Shown here: in pieces, positions 9,718-18,972 of the stretch
Numbering within the stretch: the stretch's first letter is position 1
How the letters are laid out: every line of letters begins with the position of its first letter
Origin: an uncultured Craurococcus sp.
GTDB lineage: Bacteria > Pseudomonadota > Alphaproteobacteria > Acetobacterales > Acetobacteraceae
DNA length: 64,000 bases
Direction of reading: 5' to 3'
Assembly (NCBI GenBank): GCA_902805545.1
Contig: CADCTD010000165.1
Span: 1-64,000, forward strand
Notes under the pieces: generated by a model
Seen by the model: the letters and a program-made list of their open reading frames with translations, nothing else
Database searches by the model: none
Told to the model about the DNA's origin: nothing
Position numbers and translations under genes: made by a program

Positions 9718-12700
9718 CTATTCCGCCGCCATCGCCACCATCGGCCGCGCGACCGCCGCCTCCAGCTCCGCCATCCGCGCCCGCGTCGCCGCGACGTTGC
9801 GGGCCTTGATGTGGCCGTAGCCCTTGATGCCCGCCGCCGCCTCGGCCCAGTCGCAGATGCGCGCATGGGTCTCGGGCGAGAGGAGGGCCAGCAGCCGCTC
9901 CACGCCGGCGCGGTACTCGCCGGGCAGGGCGCGCTCCATCCGCCGCTCCTCGGTGCGCCCGAAGGGGTCGAGCGGCGTGCCGCGCAGCAGCTTGCCGTGG
10001 CGCAGCAGGCCCATGGCCTTCAGCATCCAGGGGCCGAAGGCCATCTTGCGCGGCTGGCCGGTCACCGGGTCGGTCTTGGCGAGGATCGGCGGCGCCAGGT
10101 TCAGCTCCACCCGCTGCGTGCCGCTGAAGTGGCCGGCGAGATGCGCCTGCCATTCCGGCAGGTGGTGCAGGCGGGCGACCTCGTACTCGTCCTTGTAGGC
10201 CATCAGCCGGTAGAGCTGGGTGGCGACGGCACGGGCCAGCCGCTCCTCGCCCGGCACCGCGCGCTGCTCGGCGGCACGGACCTTGGCGACGAACTCGGCA
10301 TAGGGGCGGGCATAGCCGGCGCTCTGATAATCCGTCAGCTCCGCGATGCGGCGGGCGACGAGCGCGTCGAGCGTCTCGTCCTCCGGTGCCACCGGGGCGG
10401 GCGGGGCGAGGGCCGCGGCACGGCCGAGGGCGAAGGCGGCCTTGTTGCGCTCGATCTGGGCGCCGTTCAGCTCCAGCGCGCGGTTGATCGCCTCGCTGCT
10501 CAGGGGCACCAGCCCGCGCTGGAAGGCGATGCCGAGCAGCCAGACATTGAGGTAGATGAGGTCGCCGAAGGCCTCCTCCACCACCTGCACGCCGGGCACC
10601 GCCACCACCTCGCGGCAGGCGCCGCGGATGCTCGCCAGCATGCCGGCGCGGTCATACTTGGTGCTGGTGTCCTTCACGAACTGCGCCGTCGGCTGCAGGT
10701 CGGCATTCAGCACGGCGACCGTCCGCTCGGCACCGAGCAGCGGCCGCGCCGTCCGCCCATGCGCCACCACCATGTCGGCCGAGAGCAGCAGGTCGGTCTG
10801 GCCCATGCCGATGCGCGGCGCCTCGATCGTCTCCGGCGCCGCCCCGGCCCGGCCGATGCGGAGCTGTGCGAAGACGCCGCCGCCCTTCTGGGCGAGGCCG
10901 AGCATGTCGACCGAGCGGCTCGGCCGGCCTTCGAGATGCGCCGCCATGCCGAGGATGGCCGAGAGCGCCGTCACCCCCTGCCCGCCGACGCCGGCGAGCA
11001 GGATGTTCCAGGCCGGCTCGCCGGCGCGGGGCTCCGGCACCGCCGGCTCCGGCAACGCCTCGCCCGGCTTCGGCACCGGCTTCTTCACCGGCTCCGCGCC
11101 GACCAGCGTGACGAAGGAGGGGCAGAAGCCCTCGACGCAGGACAGGTCCTGGTTGCAGGCGCTCTGGTCGATCTGGCGCTTGCGGCCGAACTCGGTCTCG
11201 ATCGGCTCGACGGCGAGGCAGTTGGAGGTGCGGGAGCAGTCGCCGCAATCCTCGCAGACGCGCGGGTTGATCGCCACGCGCTTGATCGCCACGGCCTGGG
11301 TGCCGCGCTTGCGCTTGCGGCGCCGCTCCGTCGCGCATTGCTGGTCATAGATCAGGACGGAGACGCCCGGCAGCTCGCGCAGCTCGCGCTGCACCGCGTC
11401 CAGCTCGCTCCGGTGACGGTAGGTGATGCCCCGCGGCATGCGCGCATCGCCCTGGTGCCGCTCCGGGTCGTCGGAGACGAGGACGATCTGCTGCACGCCC
11501 TCCGCCGCCATCTGCGCCGCGATCTCCGGCACGCCGAGCTCGCCTTCCGGCGTCTGCCCGCCGGTCATGGCGACGGCGCTGTTCACCAGGATCTTGTAGG
11601 TGATGTTGGCGCCCGCCGCGATTGCCTGGCGGATGGCGAGGCTCCCCGAATGGGCATAGGTGCCGTCGCCGAGATTCGCGAACATGTGCTTCTCGGACAC
11701 GAAGGGCGCCATGCCGAGCCAGGGCATGCCCTCGCCGCCCATATGGGTCACGAGGTCCGTGCTGCGGTCCATGTAGATGGCCAGCGTATGGCAGCCGATG
11801 CCGGCCATGGCATGGCTGCCCTCGGGGACCTTGGTCGAGGTGTTGTGCGGGCAGCCCGGGCAGAAATGCGGCGTGCGGTCATGCACCGGCGCCACGGCGA
11901 GGCCCGCGAGCTCATCGAGCTGCGCGATGCGCGCCGCGAGCTGCTCGGTGCGAAGCGCCTCCGGCAGCCGGGCATAGAGGGCCCGCAGCACCGCGCCGGT
12001 ATCGAGCTCCAGGAGGTCGGAGAGCAGCCGCCGCCCCTGCTCGTCGGTCTTGCCGGTGATCCGCGGGCGCTGCAGCTCGTGGTAGAGCGCGTCGCGCAGC
12101 TGCGGCTCGAGCACCGGCCGGCGGTCCTCGACCACCAGCACCTCCTCGAGGCCCCGCGCGAATTCCCGCGCGGCCTCGGCATCCAGCGGCCAGGCGAGGC
12201 CGACCTTCCAGATGCGCAGGCCCGCCATCCGCGCCAGCTCATCGGTGATGCCGGCATCGCGCAGCGCCTGGCGCAGCGTCGCATAGGCCTTGCCGCGGGC
12301 GGCGATGCCGAAGCGCGCCTGCGGGCTGTCCACCACGATGGGGTTCAGCCCGTTCGCCCGGGCGAAGGCGACGGCCGCCGGCAGCTTCACCTGGCGCAGG
12401 CGCTGCTCCTGAGGGATGGCATGGTCGCGCAGGCGGATATGCACGCCGTCCGGCGGGAAGGCGAAATCCGGGGTGACGCTCGCATAGGCCGCCGGGTCGA
12501 CGAGGACGGAGGCGGCGCCGTCCATCGTCTCCGCCACGCATTTCATGCCGACCCAGAGGCCGGCGAAGCGCGACATGTCGATCGCCTTCAGCCCGTAGTC
12601 GAGCACCTCATGGACGCCGGCCGGGTCGAGCACCGGCATCTCGACATCCATGAAGCTGATCTCGCAGCCCGAGGTGATGGTGGAGGATTTGCAGGTCGGG

Positions 12701-13149
12701 TCGTCGCCCGCCAGCGCCAGCACGCCGCCCCGCGGCGCGGTGCCGGCGCTGTTCGCATGCCGCAGCACGTCGCCGGAGCGGTCGACGCCCGGCCCCTTGC
12801 CGTACCAGATGCCGAAGACGCCATCGACCGTCTGGTTGCCGTAGAGCGCCACCTGCTGGCTGCCCCAGACGGCGGTGGCCGCCAGATCCTCGTTCAGCCC
12901 GGGGCGGACGACGATATTGGCCTCGGCCAGGCGCTTGGCCTGCTTCATCAGCTGCATGTCGTAGGTGCCGAGGGGGGAGCCGCGATAGCCGCTGATATAG
13001 CCGCCGGTGTTCCACCCCAGCGCCTTGTCGAGCTGCTGGCGCACCAGCGGCAGCCGGACCAGGGCCTGGATGCCGGTCAGCAGCAGGGTCTCGCCCGATT
13101 TGTCCCAGCGGTCGTCGAGCGTCGCTTCGGGGCGTAGGATGCTGCCCAT
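9718..13149 (-). CDS. indolepyruvate ferredoxin oxidoreductase, fused form
   Basis: A 1143-residue fused 2-oxoacid:ferredoxin oxidoreductase that oxidatively decarboxylates aryl-pyruvates to acyl-CoA with TPP and Fe-S clusters. Domains in order: N-terminal pyruvate-binding half (GYISGYRGSPLGTYD near 50), TPP-binding half (HFCPGCPHN near 430; NLGDGTYAHSG near 490), a ferredoxin-like Cys cluster (CEDCGDCSRTSNC near 630 plus CNQDLSCVEGFC), the gamma domain (LLAGVGGQGVTALSA near 720) and a C-terminal DUF6537-like region (RLMAYKDEYEVARLHH near 1010). GGGAGA precedes the ATG at 13149. The acyl-CoA dehydrogenase lies downstream on the same strand, perhaps acting in one amino-acid degradation route. 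Confidence 0.93.
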   Translation of the reverse strand: MGSILRPEATLDDRWDKSGETLLLTGIQALVRLPLVRQQLDKALGWNTGGYISGYRGSPLGTYDMQLMKQAKRLAEANIVVRPGLNEDLAATAVWGSQQVALYGNQTVDGVFGIWYGKGPGVDRSGDVLRHANSAGTAPRGGVLALAGDDPTCKSSTITSGCEISFMDVEMPVLDPAGVHEVLDYGLKAIDMSRFAGLWVGMKCVAETMDGAASVLVDPAAYASVTPDFAFPPDGVHIRLRDHAIPQEQRLRQVKLPAAVAFARANGLNPIVVDSPQARFGIAARGKAYATLRQALRDAGITDELARMAGLRIWKVGLAWPLDAEAAREFARGLEEVLVVEDRRPVLEPQLRDALYHELQRPRITGKTDEQGRRLLSDLLELDTGAVLRALYARLPEALRTEQLAARIAQLDELAGLAVAPVHDRTPHFCPGCPHNTSTKVPEGSHAMAGIGCHTLAIYMDRSTDLVTHMGGEGMPWLGMAPFVSEKHMFANLGDGTYAHSGSLAIRQAIAAGANITYKILVNSAVAMTGGQTPEGELGVPEIAAQMAAEGVQQIVLVSDDPERHQGDARMPRGITYRHRSELDAVQRELRELPGVSVLIYDQQCATERRRKRKRGTQAVAIKRVAINPRVCEDCGDCSRTSNCLAVEPIETEFGRKRQIDQSACNQDLSCVEGFCPSFVTLVGAEPVKKPVPKPGEALPEPAVPEPRAGEPAWNILLAGVGGQGVTALSAILGMAAHLEGRPSRSVDMLGLAQKGGGVFAQLRIGRAGAAPETIEAPRIGMGQTDLLLSADMVVAHGRTARPLLGAERTVAVLNADLQPTAQFVKDTSTKYDRAGMLASIRGACREVVAVPGVQVVEEAFGDLIYLNVWLLGIAFQRGLVPLSSEAINRALELNGAQIERNKAAFALGRAAALAPPAPVAPEDETLDALVARRIAELTDYQSAGYARPYAEFVAKVRAAEQRAVPGEERLARAVATQLYRLMAYKDEYEVARLHHLPEWQAHLAGHFSGTQRVELNLAPPILAKTDPVTGQPRKMAFGPWMLKAMGLLRHGKLLRGTPLDPFGRTEERRMERALPGEYRAGVERLLALLSPETHARICDWAEAAAGIKGYGHIKARNVAATRARMAELEAAVARPMVAMAAE

Positions 13150-13299
13150 GGTCCGTCTCCCGCGTCGTTATCCCGAATGTCGGGCGGCCGGGCCGCCGGG
13201 GCAATCCCCCGGGCCCAGCCTTTCAGCGTGGAAGAATGAACCGTTTTTGTCGGGGTTTCTTTCCGTTCTTTATGCTGCATCGCCGAAAAGGCGGAAGGA

Positions 13300-14622
13300 T
13301 CATCCGCGATGGGCGGCAGCGGGGTGGGGTGCCGCCAGGCGCGGGCCAGCGCCGAGCAGCTTCTCCCGGTAGGTCCCCGGCGCATAGCCGCGCTTGTAGG
13401 CGCCGCGCTCCTGCAGGGCGGGCACCAGCAGATCGACCACCGCCTCGATCCCCTCCGGCATCACCGTCCGGGCGAGGTTGAAGCCATCGACATCCGCCGC
13501 CTCGGCGAAGCCGATCAACGCCTCCGCCACCTCCCCGGCACTGCCGGTGATCGGCCGCTGCCGGCTGCCGAGGACGAACTGGTCGATGAGTTGCCGCTTG
13601 GTCCAGCCCGGGCCGAAGACCCGCCGCATGGCCTCGACATTGGAGCTGATGGCATCGGTCGACGCGACCTCGATCGGCTCGTCGATGCCGAAGCGGTCGA
13701 AATCGATGCCCAGCGAGGCCGCGGCATGGGCCAGCGCGCCCTCGACGCTGGCATGGCGGCGGTATTCGGCGAGCAAGCCCTCCGCCTCCGCCCGCGTCCG
13801 CCCGACGATCACCGTGGCGCCGGCGAAGATGCGGATCGGCCGCGGCGCCGCCCGCACCCTGAGATCGGCGGTGATGCGGGCGATATCCGCCGGCCGGCCG
13901 TAGTTGACGAAGACGCATTCCGCATGCCGCGCGGCGAAGGCCCGTCCCCGGTCCGAGGCACCGGCCTGGTAGAGCACCGGCGTACGCTGCGGCGAGGGCT
14001 CGACCAGGAAGGGCCCGCCGCCCGCCACGTCCCGCACCTGCGAGGGGTCGGCATAGATGCCCGCCGCCCGGTCCCGCAGCACGGCGCCATCCGCCCAGGA
14101 CCCCTCCCAGAGCGCATAGGCGCGGTCCATGAAGGCCTCGGCCGCGTCGTAGCGGTCGTCATGGGCGAGTTGCTTCTGCAGGCCCATCGCCCGCGCGGCG
14201 CTGTCGAGATAGCCGGTGACGATGTTCCAGCCGATCCGCCCGCTGGTCAGGTGGTCGAGGGTTGCCATCCGCCGGGCGAAGAGCGGCGGCGCCTCGTAGC
14301 TGAGGTTGCAGGTGACGCCGAAGCCGAGCTGGGTGGTCGCCGCCGCCATGGCCGGCACCAGCAGCATCGGGTCGAGGAGGGGGATCTGCACCGCGTTGCG
14401 GATGGCGGCATCGGGGCTGCCGCCCAGCACGTCGTAGACGCCCACGACATCGGCGAGGAACAGCCCGTCGAAGAGCCCCCGCTCCAGGGTCCGCGCCAGG
14501 CCCATCCAGTAGTCGAGGCTGGTGTACTCCACCGAGCGGTCGCGCGGATGGGTCCACATCCCATGTTGGATATGGCCGACGCAGGCCATGTCGAAGGCGT
14601 TCAGGCGGATTTCACGAGGCAT
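13300..14622 (-). CDS. LLM-class FMN-dependent monooxygenase
   Basis: A 440-residue bacterial luciferase-like monooxygenase of the NtaA/SnaA/DszA branch, using FMNH2 from a partner reductase. Typical features are the start LNAFDMACVGHIQHGMWTHP, LFDGLFLADVVGVYD, the SYEAPPLFARRMATLDHLTSGRIGWNIVTGY motif and the end GTYREKLLG. Substrates in this branch include nitrilotriacetate, dibenzothiophene sulfones and other xenobiotics; the one here is unknown. No flavin reductase gene is adjacent. The Pro/His-rich tail past GTYREKL is unusual but continuous. Confidence 0.9.
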   Translation of the reverse strand: MPREIRLNAFDMACVGHIQHGMWTHPRDRSVEYTSLDYWMGLARTLERGLFDGLFLADVVGVYDVLGGSPDAAIRNAVQIPLLDPMLLVPAMAAATTQLGFGVTCNLSYEAPPLFARRMATLDHLTSGRIGWNIVTGYLDSAARAMGLQKQLAHDDRYDAAEAFMDRAYALWEGSWADGAVLRDRAAGIYADPSQVRDVAGGGPFLVEPSPQRTPVLYQAGASDRGRAFAARHAECVFVNYGRPADIARITADLRVRAAPRPIRIFAGATVIVGRTRAEAEGLLAEYRRHASVEGALAHAAASLGIDFDRFGIDEPIEVASTDAISSNVEAMRRVFGPGWTKRQLIDQFVLGSRQRPITGSAGEVAEALIGFAEAADVDGFNLARTVMPEGIEAVVDLLVPALQERGAYKRGYAPGTYREKLLGAGPRLAAPHPAAAHRG

Positions 14623-14777
14623 GGCGCAAGGCTAGCATGGCGAGCCCGACCGGCCAGCAGGCGTGCCACAGGCATTCGGCGATTGTCCTGACCGCCTGAA
14701 ACTCGTAACATCAGCGGCATCGGCCAGTTACGGCCGCATGTTCCGGCTCGTTAGACCGAAGCGAGAGAGACAAGAGG

Positions 14778-15413
14778 ATGGCAACGCTGCCGCTGAACGC
14801 CGACTGCTTTCAGGCCAACGACTCCGCGAACCCTCATTACCGTCGGGCCTGCGACGGGATAGTCAATCCGCGTTACCAGCTTCTGCCCGCCAAGATGCGG
14901 TTATTCCGCTTCGGCCACACGGTGGATCGGCGGAACGGAAACAACGTCCCAGCGGTTGTCAACCAGACCTCTCCCTGGTGGTTCTCGGAGGCTGTGTTCC
15001 GCACATTCCTCGTCGCCCCGACCGGCGGCGCCGCCCGCAGCGGCTTCGTCATCGACCCCTCGGATGCCGGCACCGGGGCAAGCGGGTTCGACTCCTTTGG
15101 CCAGAATGCCCTGGTGCGGACCCGCCTTGCGGTCGTGCACCAGTTCGGCCAGGCGGACCGGATCCTCGAAGTAGTCCTGACCGCCGATCTCGGCTGCTTC
15201 ACTGGCAAGGGCAAGCCGATCAGCGAGGATCCCGTAACGGGTGCGTTGGTGCCCCTGATCACGGAAGGCGTGACGACCTGGTTCGCCGATCCGGATGTCA
15301 TGCAACTCTATATCCCAGGGCTTCGGACCGCGAGCGGCGGGCGCAGCACGGTTGCCATCGAGGCCATGCGCATCGTGAAGGACCGGCCTGCGCACGAGTT
15401 CTTCATCTTTTGA
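14778..15413 (+). CDS. hypothetical protein, no family recognised
   Basis: A 211-residue protein I do not recognise. It has no signal peptide or membrane segment, several aromatic and Asn/Asp-rich stretches (SPWWFSEAVFRTF, VTTWFADPDVMQLYIPG) and ends HEFFIF. A purine-rich GAGAGACAAGAGG directly precedes ATG 14778, and an intact frame with ordinary codon use supports a real gene. Its GC content looks lower than that of its neighbours. It stands alone between a minus-strand monooxygenase and an Lrp-type regulator, so context gives no function. Confidence 0.65.
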   Translation: MATLPLNADCFQANDSANPHYRRACDGIVNPRYQLLPAKMRLFRFGHTVDRRNGNNVPAVVNQTSPWWFSEAVFRTFLVAPTGGAARSGFVIDPSDAGTGASGFDSFGQNALVRTRLAVVHQFGQADRILEVVLTADLGCFTGKGKPISEDPVTGALVPLITEGVTTWFADPDVMQLYIPGLRTASGGRSTVAIEAMRIVKDRPAHEFFIF

Positions 15414-15464
15414 GCAAAGCTTCGCAGCCGCTTTGCGTGCCACAGTCCTGACAGGCGGTCGCGC

Positions 15465-15917
15465 ATGGACGCCATCGACCGCCGCATCCTCCGCGCCCTC
15501 CACCGCAATGCCCGCCTGACCAATGCCGAGTTGGCCGAGGAGGTCGGCCTCTCCCCCTCGCCCTGCTGGACGCGGGTGAAGCGGCTGGAGCAGGCCGGCG
15601 TCATCAAGGGCTATGTGGCGATCCTCGACCAGGCCGCGCTCGGCCTGCCAGACACCGTCATCATCGAGGTGATGATGGAGCGGCACGACGAGGAAAGCCT
15701 CCGCCGCTTCGAGCAGGCGGTGACCGACATGCCGGAGGTGGTGGAGGCCTGGCTCGTCACCGGCGAGTACGACTACGTCATCAAGGCGACGGTCGGCGGC
15801 ACGGCGGGCTACGAGCGGCTGCTGCGGGAGAAGCTCTATCGCCTGCCCGGCGTGCGCCACACCCGCAGCAGCTTCACCCTCCGCAACCTGAAGCAGATCT
15901 GGACCCCCGCCCCCTGA
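15465..15917 (+). CDS. Lrp/AsnC family transcriptional regulator
   Basis: A 150-residue feast/famine regulator. An N-terminal winged helix-turn-helix (MDAIDRRILRALHRNARLTNAELAEEVGLSPSPCWTRVKRLEQAGVIKGY) is followed by a RAM ligand-binding domain ending FTLRNLKQIW. Such proteins bind amino acids and regulate uptake or catabolism genes as octamers. The downstream Bug receptor on the same strand, 59 bases away, may be a target, but many Lrp genes regulate themselves or distant genes. No binding site could be assigned. Confidence 0.93.
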   Translation: MDAIDRRILRALHRNARLTNAELAEEVGLSPSPCWTRVKRLEQAGVIKGYVAILDQAALGLPDTVIIEVMMERHDEESLRRFEQAVTDMPEVVEAWLVTGEYDYVIKATVGGTAGYERLLREKLYRLPGVRHTRSSFTLRNLKQIWTPAP

Positions 15918-15976
15918 GCTTGGCGCCGGCGGGCATGGTGCTACCCTCCGGCGGAACAAGCCCGAGGGACACGACC

Positions 15977-16942
15977 ATGCCGACGCGCCGCCACCTGCTG
16001 CTCGCCACGCCTGCCCTGCTGGCCGCGCCCGCCCTGGCGCAGCCGGCCTTCGACCACACCATCCGCATCATCGTGCCCTTCGCCCCGGGCGGCACCAGCG
16101 ACATCCTCGCCCGCATCCTGGCGCCGGAACTGACGAAGCAGCTCGGCCAGTCCGTGGTGGTGGAGAACCGGCCGGGCGCCGCCGGCAATCTCGGCGCCGA
16201 TGCGGTGGCGAAGGCGGCACCCGACGGCCACACCATCCTGCTGATCGATGCCGGCATCCTGGCGACCGCGCCGAGCCTCTTCACCCGCCTGCCCTTCGAT
16301 GTCCGGCGGGACCTGGCGCCGGCAACCATGTTGATCTACGCGCCCTACATCCTCGCCGTGCATCCGAGCCTTCCGGCGAAGGACGCGGCCGAACTCACCG
16401 CCTATGCCAAGGCGAACCCGGCCCGCGTGAACGTCGCCCATTCCGGCATCGGCGCCGCCAACCACCTGACGGCGCTGATGCTGACCCAGGCCTGGGGCGC
16501 GGAGCCGGTCTTCGTCCCCTATCGCGGCGGGGCGGCGGCGCTGGCGGCCGCGGCGAGCGGGGAGGCCAACCTCATCATCAACGGCGCGACGGCAACCCAG
16601 CCTTTCGTGCAGAACGGCACGCTCCGCGGCATCGCCGTCTCCGGCGCGAAGCGCCTCGCCGCCTTCCCGGCGCTGCCGACCTTCCGCGAGCTGGGCTGGC
16701 CGGCGGCCGACAGCGGCACCTGGCAGGGCGTGCTGCTGCCCGGCAGCACCCCGGCGCCGATGGCCGCCCGCTGGGACGAGGTGCTGCGCGCCGTCCTCGC
16801 CCAGCCGGAGGTGGCGCGGCGCATCGCCGATCTCGGCGGCGAGGTCCGCGCCGAGGGCCCCGCCGCCTTCCGCGGCTGGCTCGAGGGCGAGACCGCGAGC
16901 TGGGGCGGCATCATCCGCGCCAACAACCTCAAGCTCGATTGA
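15977..16942 (+). CDS. Bug/TctC-family periplasmic solute receptor
   Basis: A 321-residue periplasmic receptor of the tripartite tricarboxylate transporter (Bug) family. It has a signal peptide (RRHLLLATPALLAAPALAQ) and the family marks IRIIVPFAPGGTSDILAR, VVVENRPGAAGNLGADAVAKAAPDGHT and the central NVAHSGIGAANHLTALML. The start is ATG 15977 (MPTRR). No TctA or TctB membrane subunit is nearby, so it is an orphan receptor, as is common where this family is expanded. It is one of three in the window. The ligand is unknown. Confidence 0.93.
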   Translation: MPTRRHLLLATPALLAAPALAQPAFDHTIRIIVPFAPGGTSDILARILAPELTKQLGQSVVVENRPGAAGNLGADAVAKAAPDGHTILLIDAGILATAPSLFTRLPFDVRRDLAPATMLIYAPYILAVHPSLPAKDAAELTAYAKANPARVNVAHSGIGAANHLTALMLTQAWGAEPVFVPYRGGAAALAAAASGEANLIINGATATQPFVQNGTLRGIAVSGAKRLAAFPALPTFRELGWPAADSGTWQGVLLPGSTPAPMAARWDEVLRAVLAQPEVARRIADLGGEVRAEGPAAFRGWLEGETASWGGIIRANNLKLD

Positions 16943-17059
16943 GGGCCAACGCAACCATATCCGCTGCGTTACCGGTGTTGAACTTGGGCGCCGGGGGCTG
17001 TAAGGCCCCTGTCGCCGCCGCGGGGCCTCCCCGCCGGCAACCCGACGACAGAGAGACCG

Positions 17060-17182
17060 ATGGACCCCCACCCTAGGCGTGGCACTGCCCCGCTCGCCCC
17101 TGCGGCGACGGTCGCGGTGCCGCCCGGAACAGCAAGACCCGCCCCTGGCCCGGCGCCAGGCGAGGCGGGAGGCGCGGCCTAG
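17060..17182 (+). CDS. possible 40-residue leader peptide
   Basis: A short frame, MDPHPRRGTAP onwards, rich in Pro and Ala, preceded by GAGAGA six bases before the ATG. Its TAG stop falls in the loop of the hairpin at 17167-17194. It may be a leader peptide or a chance ORF in very GC-rich DNA; composition is consistent with chance. Confidence 0.2.
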   Translation: MDPHPRRGTAPLAPAATVAVPPGTARPAPGPAPGEAGGAA

Positions 17183-17194
17183 GCGGCGCCTCCC
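17167..17194 (+). promoter_or_regulatory. strong hairpin in the porin leader
   Basis: GGGAGGCGC at 17167-17175 pairs perfectly with GCGCCTCCC at 17186-17194 across a 10-base loop, about 290 bases upstream of the OprB start. No T-run follows, so it is not a classic intrinsic terminator; it could be an attenuator or mRNA-stabilising stem. Confidence 0.4.
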
Positions 17195-17236
17195 CCGCCC
17201 GCCTCCGCCCGGCCCCGGGCAGGATGGAGACGAGCG

Positions 17237-17461
17237 ATGGCGAATGGCGCGATCACCCGCGATGCGGCCCCCGGCACGACCTTGGCCGAGGCCCGTGATG
17301 TTTTCGTAAAGCGGCACGAGGCGGCGGAGCAAACGGCCGTTCCGGCGGCTGCCCTGGCGCTCGGCGACGGCGAGGCCGCGTCGGCCCCTCGGAACCCCTG
17401 GGCCGGCGTCGTGGCCACCCGTCTCTGCCGCGTCGCCCTCGCCCTGCCGAAGGCGGCCTAG
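17237..17461 (+). CDS. possible 74-residue small protein
   Basis: A frame beginning MANGAITRDAAP and ending ALPKAA, with GGAG eight bases before ATG 17237. It has no signal peptide or recognisable domain, and it stops 23 bases before the porin start. A real small gene is possible, but the evidence is only the ribosome site and spacing. Confidence 0.3.
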   Translation: MANGAITRDAAPGTTLAEARDVFVKRHEAAEQTAVPAAALALGDGEAASAPRNPWAGVVATRLCRVALALPKAA

Positions 17462-17484
17462 CCGCCCGCCAGGACTGCCCGGCG

Positions 17485-18894
17485 ATGCGACTGCCGCCCG
17501 GCCTGACCTCGCTCCGCGCCCTGCGCGGGGGCCTTGTCGGGGCCGTCCTTGCCCTGCTCGCCGGCCAGGCCACGGCACAAGGCTATGGCAGCGCGGCCGT
17601 CGCCAATGTCGGGCCGCCCGAGGCGGCGCTCTTCCCCGACCTCGCCGCCCTGCAGGACCGGCTGGAGGAGCAGGGCTGGATGCTGCGCGGCCAGGCGACC
17701 TTCATCCTGCAGGGCCATCCGCGTTTCAGCTCGCCCTATCGCGGCGCGGGCAGCCTGAGCCCGGCGCCGAATGCGCGGAACACGCTCTCGACGGATCTCG
17801 TCCTCGGCCGGCAGCTCTGGCGCGGGGCGGAGGTGATCGTCGATGCCTCGGTGACGCGCGGCTTCGGCCTCTCCAATTCCACCGGCGCCGCCGCCTTCCC
17901 GAACAACGAGGCCTTCCGCCTCGGCTCCACCGAGCCGACCTTCTTCATCCCCCGCGCCTTCCTGCGCCAGACCATCGCCCTCTCCGGCGACACGGTGCCG
18001 GACGACGAGGACCCGCTGCGCTTCAACGGGCCGCTGCCGCGCGAGCGGCTGACCATCACGGTCGGCAAGTTCTCGGTCTGGGACATCTTCGACGACAATC
18101 TCTACGCGCATGACGCGCGCACCCAATTCCTCAACTGGGCGCTGGTCGGCGCCGGCGCCTTCGACTTCTCGGCGGATGCGCGGGGCTGGACCTATGGCGC
18201 GGCCCTCGAATGGGAGAACGGGGTCTGGGCCGTCCGCGCCGGCGCCTTCCAGGTGGCACGCCGGGCCAATGGCCTGTTCATGGACCCGTCCATCACCCGC
18301 GCCTGGCAGGTGATCGGCCAGGTGGACCGCTTCTACGAGATCGGCGGACGGGCGGGCGCGGTGCGGCTGCTCTACGGCGCCTCGCGCGCCCGGCAGTCGA
18401 GCTGGGGCGAGCTCTTCGAGAACGGCTTCGACACCTTCGAGAAGAACCCCTCCGGCTACCGGCTGAAGCAGATGGTGGCGCTCAACATGGAGCAGGCGCT
18501 GACCGACGACCTGGGCGCCTTCCTCCGCCTGTCCTGGAATGACGGCCGGACGCAGAACTGGATGTTCACCGAGATGGACCGCGCCGTTTCCGCCGGCCTC
18601 TCGCTGCGCGGCGACCGCTGGGCGCGGCCGGCGGACACGATCGGACTCGGCACCAATATCGGCTGGATCTCGGCCGGGCGGCGGCAGTACCTGGAGGCGG
18701 GCGGCATCGGCTTCATCACCGGCGACGGGCGGCTGAACTACTCGCCGGAATGGGCGACCGAGCTCTACTACGACGCGCGCCTCGCCCCCGGCCTCAGCAT
18801 GGCGCTCGGCTACCAGCTGATCGCCAACCCGGCCTACAATGCCGATCGCGGGCCGGTGAACGTCTTCTCGCTGCGGACGCGCGTTGCCTTCTGA
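17485..18894 (+). CDS. OprB-type carbohydrate-selective porin
   Basis: A 469-residue outer-membrane beta-barrel of the OprB family, which admits sugars and small solutes. A signal peptide (GGLVGAVLALLAGQATAQ) is followed by a short helix-like segment (about 45-65) and alternating amphipathic strands, with the family motifs YRGAGSL, ERLTITVGKFSVWDIFDDN, TQFLNWAL and a C-terminal strand ending VNVFSLRTRVAF, whose last residue is the aromatic F needed for barrel assembly. The substrate is not readable. It precedes metNIQ on the same strand, but a shared transcript is unproven. Confidence 0.88.
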   Translation: MRLPPGLTSLRALRGGLVGAVLALLAGQATAQGYGSAAVANVGPPEAALFPDLAALQDRLEEQGWMLRGQATFILQGHPRFSSPYRGAGSLSPAPNARNTLSTDLVLGRQLWRGAEVIVDASVTRGFGLSNSTGAAAFPNNEAFRLGSTEPTFFIPRAFLRQTIALSGDTVPDDEDPLRFNGPLPRERLTITVGKFSVWDIFDDNLYAHDARTQFLNWALVGAGAFDFSADARGWTYGAALEWENGVWAVRAGAFQVARRANGLFMDPSITRAWQVIGQVDRFYEIGGRAGAVRLLYGASRARQSSWGELFENGFDTFEKNPSGYRLKQMVALNMEQALTDDLGAFLRLSWNDGRTQNWMFTEMDRAVSAGLSLRGDRWARPADTIGLGTNIGWISAGRRQYLEAGGIGFITGDGRLNYSPEWATELYYDARLAPGLSMALGYQLIANPAYNADRGPVNVFSLRTRVAF

Positions 18895-18972
18895 CCCCTC
18901 GCGTGGGCGATGGCTGATCTGCGAATAAAGCGGGTGCTAATATCCGGCAATCCGGTCCATGCCACGACGATC

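Larger units (their letters stand above)
16943..17484. other. gene-poor interval with two possible small ORFs
   Basis: This 540-base stretch between a Bug receptor and the porin has no clear gene. It contains a weak GGGGC/GCCCC stem near 17000, two small ORFs with plausible ribosome sites (17060-17182 and 17237-17461) and a 9-bp perfect hairpin at 17167-17194. The arrangement could be a long untranslated leader of the porin gene. Confidence 0.5.

Noticed and set aside
9613-13137. A 1174-residue open frame on the plus strand opposite the indolepyruvate oxidoreductase.
   Set aside because: It is the antisense shadow of a GC-rich gene. Its sequence has His/Arg/Gly/Ala bias and no domain, while the minus strand carries full TPP and Fe-S motifs.
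18895-18972. A possible SAM-II riboswitch before metN (UCGC/GCGA stem with AAUAAAGC and UGCUAA).
   Set aside because: The GCUAA-like and AAA segments are present, but the conserved GUGAUUU and UUGCA parts and a second pairing could not be found. A covariance search would decide.
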